A DNA stretch of 64,000 nt from Siphonobacter sp047605205 (GTDB lineage: Bacteria > Bacteroidota > Bacteroidia > Cytophagales > Spirosomataceae), in NCBI GenBank assembly GCA_047605205.1, contig JASGGE010000001.1, positions 1-64,000 on the forward strand. Reading direction: 5' to 3'. The notes beneath the pieces were generated by a model, which was not told the DNA's origin, made no database searches, and was given only the letters and a program-made list of their open reading frames with translations. Both the position numbers and the translations under genes were made by a program. Positions 53,707 through 62,310 of the stretch are shown here, one piece after another (within the stretch, counting starts at the first letter, position 1; each line of letters opens with the position of its first letter).

Positions 53707-55902
53707 ATGGTTCTGAAAACCTATCTTCCCTTATTTACCCTTAGCTTCTGGTCTGGGGTAGTCTTGGCTCAAAGCCCTTTTACCGATCAGGAGGTAAAAG
53801 CGTATGCTGCTCAGGCCAAACGTATTGAAATTGTTAAAGATACGTATGGCGTACCGCATGTTTATGCCAAAACCGATGCTGATGCCGTATTCGGCATGAT
53901 GTATGTACAGTGCGAAGAATTCTTTGAAAAAGTTGAAAATTCATTTATTGGGCGATTAGGACGCCTGTCAGAAGTAGAGGGAGAATCGGCTCTGTATCGG
54001 GATCTTTGGACTCGCATGTTCATTGATTCCGCACAGGCCGTTCAGCTTTATCAAAAAACACCCGATTGGCTCAAAAAGCTTTGTGAGGCTCACGCTGCCG
54101 GAATTAATTATTACATGATTACCCATCCGGAAGTGAAACCTCGTCTGCTCAGACGTGTAGAACCCTGGATGAATCTGCTGAATAATGTACCTGCTATGGG
54201 AGGCAGTAATGTCTCTGAAGCCGACTTTAAGGCGTTTTATTTAAAAAATACCAAAGCAATTCCTGGTAGAAGTTTCACAGCTGAACCGCCTAAAAATGAC
54301 GGTTCAAATGGCTGGGCATTAGCTCCTTCCCGTACAAAGAACAAAAAAGCTATTCTGCTCATCAATCCCCATTCAGAATATTACGGACGTATTGAAATTC
54401 AGGTAGTTAGTGATGAAGGGCTTAACTCGTACGGGGCTCCTTTTCTGGGCCAATTCAGCATTTTTCAGGGCTTTAATGAATACTGCGGCTGGATGCACCC
54501 CGTTTCGTTATCAGATGCTAAAGATTTATATAGCGAAGATGTAGAATGGCAGAAAGGAAAACGTATGTACCGCTATGATGGTACCTGGAAAGGGGTTGAC
54601 AGCACAGTGCACGAGCTTCGTTATAAAAAAGGGAACAGCTTTGCCACCAAAAAATTCGTAACCTACCGAACCCACCACGGGCCAATTGTGTATGCTACTG
54701 CCACCCGTTGGATTTCACTGAAAACATATGAGCCGAACATTGATTTGCTAGCCATGCACTGGCAAAAAATGAAGGCAAAAAATATGAAAGAATTTACTGC
54801 TGCCATGAATACACGTGCTATGGTGGGCAGTAACGTAATCTATGCCGATAAGGACGGTAATATTGCATATTGGCATGGGAACTTCGTTCCGAAGAAAAAT
54901 CCACTTCTCGACTGGAAACGCCCTGTTGAGGGTACTACTTCGGCTACTGAATGGCAGGGAACGCACGCTCTGAGTGAGATTCCACAGTACATTAATCCTG
55001 CCAATGGCTGGGTACAAAACTGTAATTCCACACCTTTGTACGGAACAGGGGTACTTTCCACGGAGATGTTGAAAATGCCTTCGTATATGTTACCTGATGG
55101 TCATACGCCTCGGGCGGTGCATGCTGTGAAAGTCCTGACGGCTTTAAAAAATGCAACAATGGATGACGTCATTAAAGCTTCCTATGATCCTTATCTTCCT
55201 AGCGGAGAACGTTATGTGCCCGGGCTTATCGCTGCTTATAATGACTTGACTTCTGATTCATTAAAAGCAAAAGTGACTGGAGCAATTGAGGAGCTTAAGA
55301 AATGGGATTTCAAAACGGATACAAATTCCATTGCAACTACGCTTACTGTTCATTGGCTGGAAAAAATCATTCAGCTGGATATGGCTCGTTTACCCAAGCC
55401 AAATACAACTGAGGAAACGTATTCACTCACTAATGGTGCCGCCATGACTACCGAATTCCTATCGGATAAAGAGCAGGTGGCCGCTCTGGCTTCGGTCGTA
55501 TCTGATCTGGAAAAGGAATATGGTACCTGGCAGGTAACCTGGGGAACGGATAATCGTTTTCAGCGTACCGCCGACGGTGAACCGAGCGATGAAAAAGCTA
55601 GTTGGGCAGTACCTGCAACCCCCGGCTTTATGGGCTCGCTTAATGCGTACGTAAGCCGTAAAACGCCCCAGACACACAAACGTTATGGCATTACAGGAAA
55701 CACCTTTGTGGCTGCTGTAGAATTCGGGGATAAACTAAGAGCCAAAACAATTCTGACGGGCGGAGCCAGTTCAGATCCTGATTCTCCTCACTTTACCGAC
55801 CAGGTAAAAGGGTATATCGACGGTACATATAAAGAAATTTACTTTTACAAAGACGATGTATTAAAGCACGTTGAAAAACGGTATCACCCTGGCGATAAGT
55901 AA
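53707..55902 (+). CDS. Penicillin-acylase-family N-terminal nucleophile amidohydrolase
   Basis: 731 residues with a Sec signal peptide (ending SGVVLAQ). The alpha-chain part has IEIVKDTYGVPHVYAKTDAD and AVFGMMYVQCEEFF. The autocleavage site and nucleophile are in NDGSNGWALAPSRT: Gly199-Ser200, so Ser200 becomes the N-terminus of the beta chain. Then come INPHSEYYGRIEIQVVSDEG and FNEYCGWMHPVSLSDAKDLY. Family members hydrolyse amides such as penicillins, acyl-homoserine lactones and acyl-peptides in the periplasm; specificity cannot be read off. It starts a run of exported amide and peptide hydrolases behind the SusCD cassette. Confidence 0.92.
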   Translation: MVLKTYLPLFTLSFWSGVVLAQSPFTDQEVKAYAAQAKRIEIVKDTYGVPHVYAKTDADAVFGMMYVQCEEFFEKVENSFIGRLGRLSEVEGESALYRDLWTRMFIDSAQAVQLYQKTPDWLKKLCEAHAAGINYYMITHPEVKPRLLRRVEPWMNLLNNVPAMGGSNVSEADFKAFYLKNTKAIPGRSFTAEPPKNDGSNGWALAPSRTKNKKAILLINPHSEYYGRIEIQVVSDEGLNSYGAPFLGQFSIFQGFNEYCGWMHPVSLSDAKDLYSEDVEWQKGKRMYRYDGTWKGVDSTVHELRYKKGNSFATKKFVTYRTHHGPIVYATATRWISLKTYEPNIDLLAMHWQKMKAKNMKEFTAAMNTRAMVGSNVIYADKDGNIAYWHGNFVPKKNPLLDWKRPVEGTTSATEWQGTHALSEIPQYINPANGWVQNCNSTPLYGTGVLSTEMLKMPSYMLPDGHTPRAVHAVKVLTALKNATMDDVIKASYDPYLPSGERYVPGLIAAYNDLTSDSLKAKVTGAIEELKKWDFKTDTNSIATTLTVHWLEKIIQLDMARLPKPNTTEETYSLTNGAAMTTEFLSDKEQVAALASVVSDLEKEYGTWQVTWGTDNRFQRTADGEPSDEKASWAVPATPGFMGSLNAYVSRKTPQTHKRYGITGNTFVAAVEFGDKLRAKTILTGGASSDPDSPHFTDQVKGYIDGTYKEIYFYKDDVLKHVEKRYHPGDK

Positions 55903-55911
55903 ACAAGTTTT

Positions 55912-55950
55912 TAAAGACTCATCTATTCTTTTAATATGGATGAGTCTTTA
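55912..55950 (+). terminator. Terminator of the acylase gene
   Basis: TAAAGACTCATC and GATGAGTCTTTA, 12-bp arms around a 15-base loop, 9 bp after the stop codon. Confidence 0.7.
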
Positions 55951-56041
55951 TTGCTTCTGTCTGGTAGTCTTCGAAGGCATCCATGACTTTTTGAACTCGT
56001 GAGCCGCCATAAACAAACGGAAAACGTTTCACTACTGTCGC
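55931..56041 (-). pseudogene. Unidentified coding-like fragment
   Basis: Minus-strand frame reading VVKRFPFVYGGSRVQKVMDA, then FEDYQTEAIKTHPY and a stop inside the acylase terminator. Amino-acid composition is protein-like, but upstream it meets a stop at once and has no start. I cannot assign a family; listed as possible debris. Confidence 0.25.
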
Positions 56042-56153
56042 TAGACTAGAATACTTGCTCCTGAATTAAAATGCATTCATCGCAAAGCCAGGTAAAGTAT
56101 CAATAGCTCTGCGTAAACTAGGCTTTCTACAAAAATATTGACCGTTTTTACGA

Positions 56154-57797
56154 ATGAAAAGACGTGAATTTGTGAAATTATCCGGTTTAGGAATGGGGAC
56201 AACCCTTGTTCCTTCCGGTTGGATGACGGGGAACCGCGTGACGGAAGAAGAACTTCTTAATCCCGGTTTGGATGTTTCCATCAAAAAGCACCTGGCTGAC
56301 ATTGCCCTTAATGCAGCTAAAAGCAAAGGAGCGACGTATACCGACGTCCGCATTGGTCGTTACTTGCGGCAATACCTGTTCACGCGGGAAAATAAAGTGC
56401 AGAATATTGTCAATTCTGAATCCTATGGAATTGGCATTCGGGTCATTGCCAGGGGAACCTGGGGCTTTGCAGCCACTAATGAAATGACTCCTGAAAGCAT
56501 TGCCAAATGTGCTGAAGCAGCAGTGGCAATGGCCAAAGCCAATGCAGAAATCCAGCTGGAACCCGTTCAACTGGCTCCTCAGAAAGGTGTTGGCGAGAAA
56601 ACCTGGAAAACGCCCATTCAAAAAAATGCGTTTGAAATTCCCATCAAGGAAAAAATTGATTTGTTGATGCAGGTCAACGGAGCCGCATTAGGAAAGGGGG
56701 CATCGTTCGTAACCTCGAATCTTTTCTTTGTGAATGAACAAAAGTATTTTGCCTCAACGGATGGTTCCTATATCGATCAGGATGTCCACCGGATGTGGCC
56801 GACCTTTACCGTAACGGCAGTAAATAAGCAAACGGGGCGTTTCAAAACCCGTGATGCGTTGAGTGCCCCCATTGGTATGGGCTACGAATACCTGGGCGGA
56901 GATCCTTCGGAAAAAATAGTTATTCCTAATGGCCCAACGGTATACCGCTATTCGTACGATATGATTGAGGATGCAACACTGGCTGCCATTCAGGCGAAAG
57001 AAAAACTAACGGCGAAGTCGGTTCCTGCCGGGAAATATGATATGATTCTGGATCCTTCGAACCTGGGTTTAACCATTCACGAATCAGTAGGGCACCCTCT
57101 GGAATTAGACCGGGTTTTGGGTTATGAAGCCAACCTGGCGGGAACAAGTTTTGCAACGATGGAGAAGCTACAATCTAAAACCTTTCAGTATGGTAGTAAG
57201 ATTGTGAACCTCCGGGCCGATAAAGTTCAGCCTAATACCATGGGTCGGGTTGGGTATGATGACGAGGGGGTTCCCTGTAAATCCTGGGATCTGGTGAAAG
57301 ATGGTATCCTGGTCAATTTTCAGGCTACCCGCGATCAGGCTCATATGTTGGGAGAGAAGGAGTCGCAGGGCTGTAGTTTTGCTGAAAGTTGGGATAGTGT
57401 TCAGTTTCAGCGTATGCCGAATGTTTCACTGCAACCCAGTCCGGAAAAATACAGTATTCATGACATGATCAAAGACACTGAAAAAGGAATTTATATCCTT
57501 GGCCGGGGGTCTTCTTCCATTGATCAGCAACGGTATAATTTTCAGTTCAGCGGTCAGCTCTTTTACGAGATCAAAAACGGGGCTATTGTGGGGATGCTCG
57601 ATGATGTAGCCTATCAATCTAATACGCAGGAATTCTGGAATTCCTGTGCTCGGATTTGTGATCAGGATGATTATCGCTTGTTTGGGACATTCTTTGACGG
57701 CAAAGGGCAACCTTCACAGGCTAGTGCCGTTTCACATGGCTGCCCTACCACCCGGTTTAATTCCGTCAATGTCATTAATACCGGACGTAAAATCTAA
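56154..57797 (+). CDS. tldD: Tat-exported TldD-family metallopeptidase
   Basis: 547 residues. The start MKRREFVKLSGLGMGTTLVP is a twin-arginine signal (RREFVK), so the protein is exported folded. The TldD catalytic motif is H309-E310-x3-H314 in NLGLTIHESVGHPLELDR, followed by GYEANLAGTSFATM, GYDDEGVPCKSW, LVNFQATRDQAHM and RMPNVSLQPSP, all normal for the family. TldD works with TldE as a heterodimeric protease degrading unfolded peptides and, in E. coli, maturing microcin B17. The partner gene follows 86 bp later. Tat export of TldD is seen in Bacteroidota; a periplasmic peptide-degrading role is inferred. Confidence 0.92.
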   Translation: MKRREFVKLSGLGMGTTLVPSGWMTGNRVTEEELLNPGLDVSIKKHLADIALNAAKSKGATYTDVRIGRYLRQYLFTRENKVQNIVNSESYGIGIRVIARGTWGFAATNEMTPESIAKCAEAAVAMAKANAEIQLEPVQLAPQKGVGEKTWKTPIQKNAFEIPIKEKIDLLMQVNGAALGKGASFVTSNLFFVNEQKYFASTDGSYIDQDVHRMWPTFTVTAVNKQTGRFKTRDALSAPIGMGYEYLGGDPSEKIVIPNGPTVYRYSYDMIEDATLAAIQAKEKLTAKSVPAGKYDMILDPSNLGLTIHESVGHPLELDRVLGYEANLAGTSFATMEKLQSKTFQYGSKIVNLRADKVQPNTMGRVGYDDEGVPCKSWDLVKDGILVNFQATRDQAHMLGEKESQGCSFAESWDSVQFQRMPNVSLQPSPEKYSIHDMIKDTEKGIYILGRGSSSIDQQRYNFQFSGQLFYEIKNGAIVGMLDDVAYQSNTQEFWNSCARICDQDDYRLFGTFFDGKGQPSQASAVSHGCPTTRFNSVNVINTGRKI

Positions 57798-57883
57798 TTA
57801 GTTTACAGTTGAAGGATACTAATAATCAGACGAACGGTCTGGCGTTTAGACCCTGTTCAACATTGACATAAACCGTAGATAGT

Positions 57884-59200
57884 ATGGCAATTTTATCTCA
57901 GGAAGAAGCCAAGAAAATCATCGACAAGGTACTGAGCTATTCCAAAGCCGATGAAATGAAAGTAGAACTAACGGGAGGGCGTTCGGGGAATATTCGCTTT
58001 GCTCGTAATTCCGTATCGACTTCCGGCGAGTCTAATAATTTATCCCTTTCGGTTACGGCTGTTCTGGGCAAAAAAGTCGGCACTTCCGATAGTAACGAAT
58101 TTGATAATGCCTCGCTTGAAAAGGTGGTTCGGCGGGCTGAAGAAATAGCCCGGTTAGCTCCTGAAAATCCTGAATACGTAGCCATGCCTGGGCCACAGGC
58201 ATACAGCAAACCTCAGGCTTTTATTGATACGACAGCAAACCTAAAAGCTCCCGATCGGGCCAGGCTGGCGGGGGCTAGTATTAAATCAGTGATGGCGAGC
58301 CAGTTAAATGGAGCGGGCTTTCTGGAGGATTCGGCTACATTTCGGGCTCTTGGTAACAGTAAGGGGTTATTTGGCTATCATAAAAGTACAGAGGTGGGGT
58401 TTTCGCTCACTATTCGTACACCAGACGGAACCGGTTCAGGATATGCTTCAGGGGACTTCAATGATGTTACTAAGCTTAATACGGGTTCTCTGACGGATAT
58501 TGCTATTCAAAAAGCCCGGGCTTCTCAAAAAGCCATTGCTTTAGAGCCTGGAAAATATACGGTTATTCTAGAGCCTACTGCGGCTGGCGAACTGATTCAG
58601 TTTATGGTTCGTGCTATGGATGCCCGCACGGCTGATGAAGGTCGTAGTTTCCTCGGAAAAAAAGGAGGAGGGACTCGTCTGGGAGAAAAACTGCTTGATG
58701 AACGGGTTACAATCTATTCTGATCCGTCAAACCCCCAGATTCCCAGTTCACCTTTTTCGCAGGAAGGCTATCCGCAGGAAAAAGTGGTCTGGTTCGAAAA
58801 AGGAGTCGTTAAAAACATGAGTTATTCTCCCTACTGGGCACAGCAGAAGGGAGTAAAACCCATCCCTCAGCCTGCTGGTTTTGTTATGGAAGGGGGAACA
58901 CAATCACTGGCCGAACTCATTAAAGGTACCGAGAAGGGTATTTTAGTCACCCGTTTTTGGTATACCCGCTGGCTGGACCCCCAAACGCTTTTATATACCG
59001 GCTTAACCCGTGACGGAACATTTTACATTGAAAATGGACAGATTAAATACCCGGTGAAAAATTTCCGCTTTAACGAAAGCCCGGTGATTATGCTCAATAA
59101 TCTGGAAGCAATGGGGATGCCTGTTCGCACAAACGGTAATCTGGTTCCTCCATTAAAGATACGAGACTTTACCTTCAGCAGTTTATCTGACGCCGTCTAA
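57884..59200 (+). CDS. tldE: TldE/PmbA-family partner subunit
   Basis: 438 residues, no signal peptide (MAILSQEEAKKIIDKVLSYS). The PmbA/TldE fold is visible in GNIRFARNSVSTSGESNNLS, VEDTIQ-like segment replaced by LAPENPEYVAMPGP, YTVILEPTAAGELIQFMVRA, GEKLLDERVTIYSDP, VVWFEKGVVKNMSYSPYWAQ and RFNESPVIMLNNLEAMG. The HExxxH motif is absent, as expected of the non-catalytic subunit. Oddity: its TldD partner carries a Tat signal and this one does not, so it may ride through the Tat channel bound to TldD, a hitch-hiker mode. Same operon as tldD. Confidence 0.88.
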   Translation: MAILSQEEAKKIIDKVLSYSKADEMKVELTGGRSGNIRFARNSVSTSGESNNLSLSVTAVLGKKVGTSDSNEFDNASLEKVVRRAEEIARLAPENPEYVAMPGPQAYSKPQAFIDTTANLKAPDRARLAGASIKSVMASQLNGAGFLEDSATFRALGNSKGLFGYHKSTEVGFSLTIRTPDGTGSGYASGDFNDVTKLNTGSLTDIAIQKARASQKAIALEPGKYTVILEPTAAGELIQFMVRAMDARTADEGRSFLGKKGGGTRLGEKLLDERVTIYSDPSNPQIPSSPFSQEGYPQEKVVWFEKGVVKNMSYSPYWAQQKGVKPIPQPAGFVMEGGTQSLAELIKGTEKGILVTRFWYTRWLDPQTLLYTGLTRDGTFYIENGQIKYPVKNFRFNESPVIMLNNLEAMGMPVRTNGNLVPPLKIRDFTFSSLSDAV

Positions 59201-59296
59201 GTAGCGGTTGGTTGTTCGTGGTAAGCTTTTGCTTTCTGAAACGCACTAATGAACAGCCAACCTCAGGTTCCTAATTAACCAAAAATTTACCTCCTG

Positions 59297-60376
59297 ATGA
59301 AAAAAGTTACCACCTTGCTCTTGTCTCTGGGAGTGGCAACGCTGGTATTTGGCCAGACTAAAGCTCAATCGTCCGAGACTCAGGCATTACAGCGACAATT
59401 GTCAAACTTGCAGCATAATTTTGATGCTCTTGAAAAATCACTAGATGATTTAACCTGGACTCAGCGACTAGGTGATGCCGTAACCTTCGACAAGGTGATC
59501 ATTACAGGGCCGCCGCCAGCCGTGATCAAAAACCCGACGGGCCAGGGAGCTAAAAATCCGGTTCGGTTTTCGGCTTATGTATTCATTCCTTCCAATATAG
59601 ACCCCGCTAAGAAATATCCGCTATTAATCTTGCCTCATGGAGGGGTCCATAGTAACTTTAATACTGCTTATGCTCACATTATCAAAGAATTAGTGGCTCA
59701 GGAATATGTAGTAATTGCTCCTGATTATCGTGGTAGTACGGGTTATGGGAAAGGCTTCTATGAGCTTATTGATTACGGCGGACTGGAAGTGGAAGATACC
59801 AAAAGTTGCCGTGATTATATGCTGGAAAATTATGATTTCATCGATAAAAAACGCGTAGGAATTCTGGGCTGGAGCCACGGTGGGATGATAACGTTGTTGA
59901 ATTTATTTAACTATCCCAATGATTATGCCGTAGGCTATGCCGGGGTTCCCGTGAGTGATCTGATTGCCCGCATGGGATATAAAAGCCAGAGTTACCGGGA
60001 TGCATATTCGGCAGATTATCACATGGGGAAGACCGCCGATCAGAATGTGGAAGAATACCGCAAGCGTTCGCCCGCCTGGAATACGCATAAGCTACAAACG
60101 CCCCTTCTGATCCATACGAATACAAATGATGAAGATGTCAATGTATTGGAAGTAGAACATTTGATTAAATCGCTCAAAGCCGATGGCAAAAAGTTTGAGT
60201 ATGAAATCTACAAAGATGCCGCCGGCGGCCATACCTTCAACCGGATTGATTCGTATGGAGCGAAGGAAAGTCGGATGAAAATTTATGATTTCCTCGCTCA
60301 ATACTTAAAACCCAATAAGAAATTCAAAGAGGTGAAAGAGCTCATTCGGGTGAGTTATTTCCCGAAATTGAAATAA
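59297..60376 (+). CDS. S9-like alpha/beta hydrolase, propeller-less
   Basis: 359 residues with a signal peptide (MKKVTTLLLSLGVATLVFGQ), then a short coiled segment (LQRQLSNLQHNFDALEKSLD) in place of the usual S9 propeller. The catalytic domain has PLLILPHGGVHSNFNTAYAH, IAPDYRGSTGYGKGF, GILGWSHGGMITLL (Ser), HTNTNDEDVNVLE (Asp) and GGHTFNR (His). Without the propeller the substrate range may differ from prolyl oligopeptidases. Probably part of the same hydrolase run as TldD/TldE. Confidence 0.88.
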   Translation: MKKVTTLLLSLGVATLVFGQTKAQSSETQALQRQLSNLQHNFDALEKSLDDLTWTQRLGDAVTFDKVIITGPPPAVIKNPTGQGAKNPVRFSAYVFIPSNIDPAKKYPLLILPHGGVHSNFNTAYAHIIKELVAQEYVVIAPDYRGSTGYGKGFYELIDYGGLEVEDTKSCRDYMLENYDFIDKKRVGILGWSHGGMITLLNLFNYPNDYAVGYAGVPVSDLIARMGYKSQSYRDAYSADYHMGKTADQNVEEYRKRSPAWNTHKLQTPLLIHTNTNDEDVNVLEVEHLIKSLKADGKKFEYEIYKDAAGGHTFNRIDSYGAKESRMKIYDFLAQYLKPNKKFKEVKELIRVSYFPKLK

Positions 60377-60497
60377 GGGTAGTAACCAGATTAACGTAAC
60401 AAGCCCTCAATAAAGAATAGCCAACAATTCTGGATACATCTGTTGTTCTGTTTTTCCTAAATTTCCTCTGTAAAACTGGGGAAGCGTCTCTTTCTTA

Positions 60498-61658
60498 ATG
60501 ATGAAAATGCGTATCCTTTCCATCTCAGTATTAAGCTTTTGCTTAGCATTCATAGGTCAGGCTCAACCACCCCGACATAGCCCTCCTACCCAACAAGCAA
60601 TGGATGGTGGCTATATTCATAATTACCTGCAACGTGTTTCTAATGAAAGTGGTGCTCCAGGAGTATCCGCTGCCGTTCTGGTCAGTGGAAAACTTTATTA
60701 TTCAGGAGGAATTGGCTACGCTGATCTGGATAATCGCGTACCACAAAACGGTAAGACGGTCCATAACATTGGCTCTATCTCCAAAGCAGTAGCCGTGATT
60801 GCCATTATGCAACTCGAAGAGAAAGGCTTACTGGGGCTGGATGACGAAATCCAGAAATATCTGCCCTATTTTCCTAAAAAAGAAAAACCCATTACTATCC
60901 GGCAAATTCTGACGCATACCTCGGGAATTCGACACTATACTGAAAAAGATAATGAAGATCACGGAGTAAAACGAATGCGGCATTATGACGATTTTGAAGA
61001 GGCGACCAAACTATTTCGGGATGATCCACTGATTTTTACCCCCGGTGAGTATTATTCATATTCTTCTTTTTCGAGTAACCTAATGCATGGCATTGTGGAA
61101 AAGGTATCAGGAATGCCCTTTGAGGCATATATGAAAAAAAATATATGGGAACCCGCCGGGATGCTGGCCACGAATTTTGATATTCCCTCCCGCATTATTG
61201 ACCACCGGGGGAAAGGATACGTTCGTGATGAAAAAGGAATCCTGATAAATGCCCCATACGAAGACGTAAGTTACAAATATGCAGGTGGTGGAATTTTGTC
61301 AACCCCCGAAGATATGGTAAAGCTTGCCTGGGCACTGAATACAGGAATACTCCTTAAACCGGCTACGCTCGAAAAAATATATTTCAAGCATTTTAACATC
61401 CGTGAAAAACAGTTTGGTGCTCCCAAAACGAGTAATCCGCCGCCTGTCTGGCAGGGGCTTATTTGGCAGGTAGGTAAGGATGTTAAAGGAAGAACCTGGT
61501 ACGGACACAGTGGTACAGTGAAAGGTACACGATCTTATTTAATGAATTTTCCTGAACAAAAAGTAGTGATTGCTATTCAGGCCAATATTGGTTCTATCGC
61601 CATTGATGAATACGCAACATCACTGGCAGAAATGATACTGTCAGAATTAGAAAAATAA
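60498..61658 (+). CDS. Serine hydrolase, class C beta-lactamase/DD-peptidase-like
   Basis: 386 residues with a signal peptide (ending IGQAQ). Motifs of the family: S93-I-S-K96 (HNIGSISKAVAVIAIMQLEE), ITIRQILTHTSGIRHYT, YSYSSFSSNLMHGIVEKVSG (the Y-x-N/S element) and WYGHSGTVKGTRSYL (the K-T-G equivalent, HSG). Such enzymes hydrolyse D-amino-acid peptides, esters or small amides in the periplasm; true beta-lactamase activity is uncommon in this subgroup. Last gene of the hydrolase run, followed by a very strong hairpin. Confidence 0.9.
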   Translation: MMKMRILSISVLSFCLAFIGQAQPPRHSPPTQQAMDGGYIHNYLQRVSNESGAPGVSAAVLVSGKLYYSGGIGYADLDNRVPQNGKTVHNIGSISKAVAVIAIMQLEEKGLLGLDDEIQKYLPYFPKKEKPITIRQILTHTSGIRHYTEKDNEDHGVKRMRHYDDFEEATKLFRDDPLIFTPGEYYSYSSFSSNLMHGIVEKVSGMPFEAYMKKNIWEPAGMLATNFDIPSRIIDHRGKGYVRDEKGILINAPYEDVSYKYAGGGILSTPEDMVKLAWALNTGILLKPATLEKIYFKHFNIREKQFGAPKTSNPPPVWQGLIWQVGKDVKGRTWYGHSGTVKGTRSYLMNFPEQKVVIAIQANIGSIAIDEYATSLAEMILSELEK

Positions 61659-61660
61659 TT

Positions 61661-61708
61661 CCCGCCGTTGTTGTTGTTTAGCGAAGCGTCAACAACAACA
61701 ACGGCGGG
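61661..61708 (+). terminator. 18-bp hairpin with (GTT)4/(AAC)4 arms
   Basis: CCCGCCGTTGTTGTTGTT and its perfect complement enclose a 12-base loop, starting 2 bp after the serine-hydrolase stop. Arms contain a trinucleotide tract. There is no T-run, so termination by this hairpin alone is uncertain, but its place fits an operon end or an RNA-stabilising structure. Confidence 0.6.
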
Positions 61709-61831
61709 ATAGAGCCAAAATAATCATACGGTAACAGCTGCTTTATGGCTTTAATAATTTTATTAAATCAACATTTTATAGAATAAAAATAGTATAATTC
61801 TATTGTATGCAGAATTTTATTGGATTTGGTC

Positions 61832-61862
61832 TTGACAGGTAAATGCCGGACATCTATATTTG
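61832..61862 (+). promoter_or_regulatory. Strong Bacteroidota-type promoter
   Basis: TTGACA at 61832-61837 and TATATTTG at 61855-61862, an exact TAnnTTTG -7 element, with 20 bp between TTG and the -7 box, the ideal spacing. It points toward the second SusC gene. This is the best promoter match I found in the window. Confidence 0.65.
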
Positions 61863-62211
61863 AGTCATATTCGATTTGCCCATTTGAACTAGTTAGATTT
61901 TCACTGGAAGTATGCTTAACGTCTGGGTATGTTTTTACGTAAAATGAAATTTGACCATTTCATTTTATACTTCTTTAGTTTAGTCCCCATTCTTTTTCGC
62001 ATTCGTTTTGAGTAAGTACGTTTTCGTAACGAAGTACCCCATTGCTATTTTATACCCACAAGTCTGAGTAATTGTACTAGTACTGAAATCCGTTTTGATT
62101 GTCTTTCTCTGACAAGAAATCCACTTTTTAATGCTAAGAGGTGGATCGGTGTTTTGTGTGCGTTTTAAAATTGCTCAAATAAGAGAAAACTGATTTTTGG
62201 TTCAGGGTTTG

Positions 62212-62233
62212 TGTTTACGGGAATCTGTAAACA
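62212..62233. promoter_or_regulatory. Inverted repeat TGTTTAC-n8-GTAAACA upstream of SusC copy 2
   Basis: Perfect 7-bp arms with an 8-bp spacer, 78 bp before the ATG. Size and symmetry suit a dimeric regulator. No matching site was seen upstream of SusC copy 1, whose control is by the sigma/FecR pair. Confidence 0.45.
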
Positions 62234-62310
62234 AGGGTACGTTTTGTCTTTTCCAATAGGCTTCAACCATTCTCATAAATTATTCTCACTAACTATTCTG
62301 CTCTGTTTCG

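Larger units (their letters stand above)
61709..62310. other. 600-bp leader region of the second SusC gene
   Basis: Non-coding, AT-rich. It contains a very good promoter and an inverted repeat, listed separately. If transcription starts at that promoter the untranslated leader would be about 440 nt, long enough for a regulatory RNA or for a second promoter nearer the gene. Confidence 0.5.
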
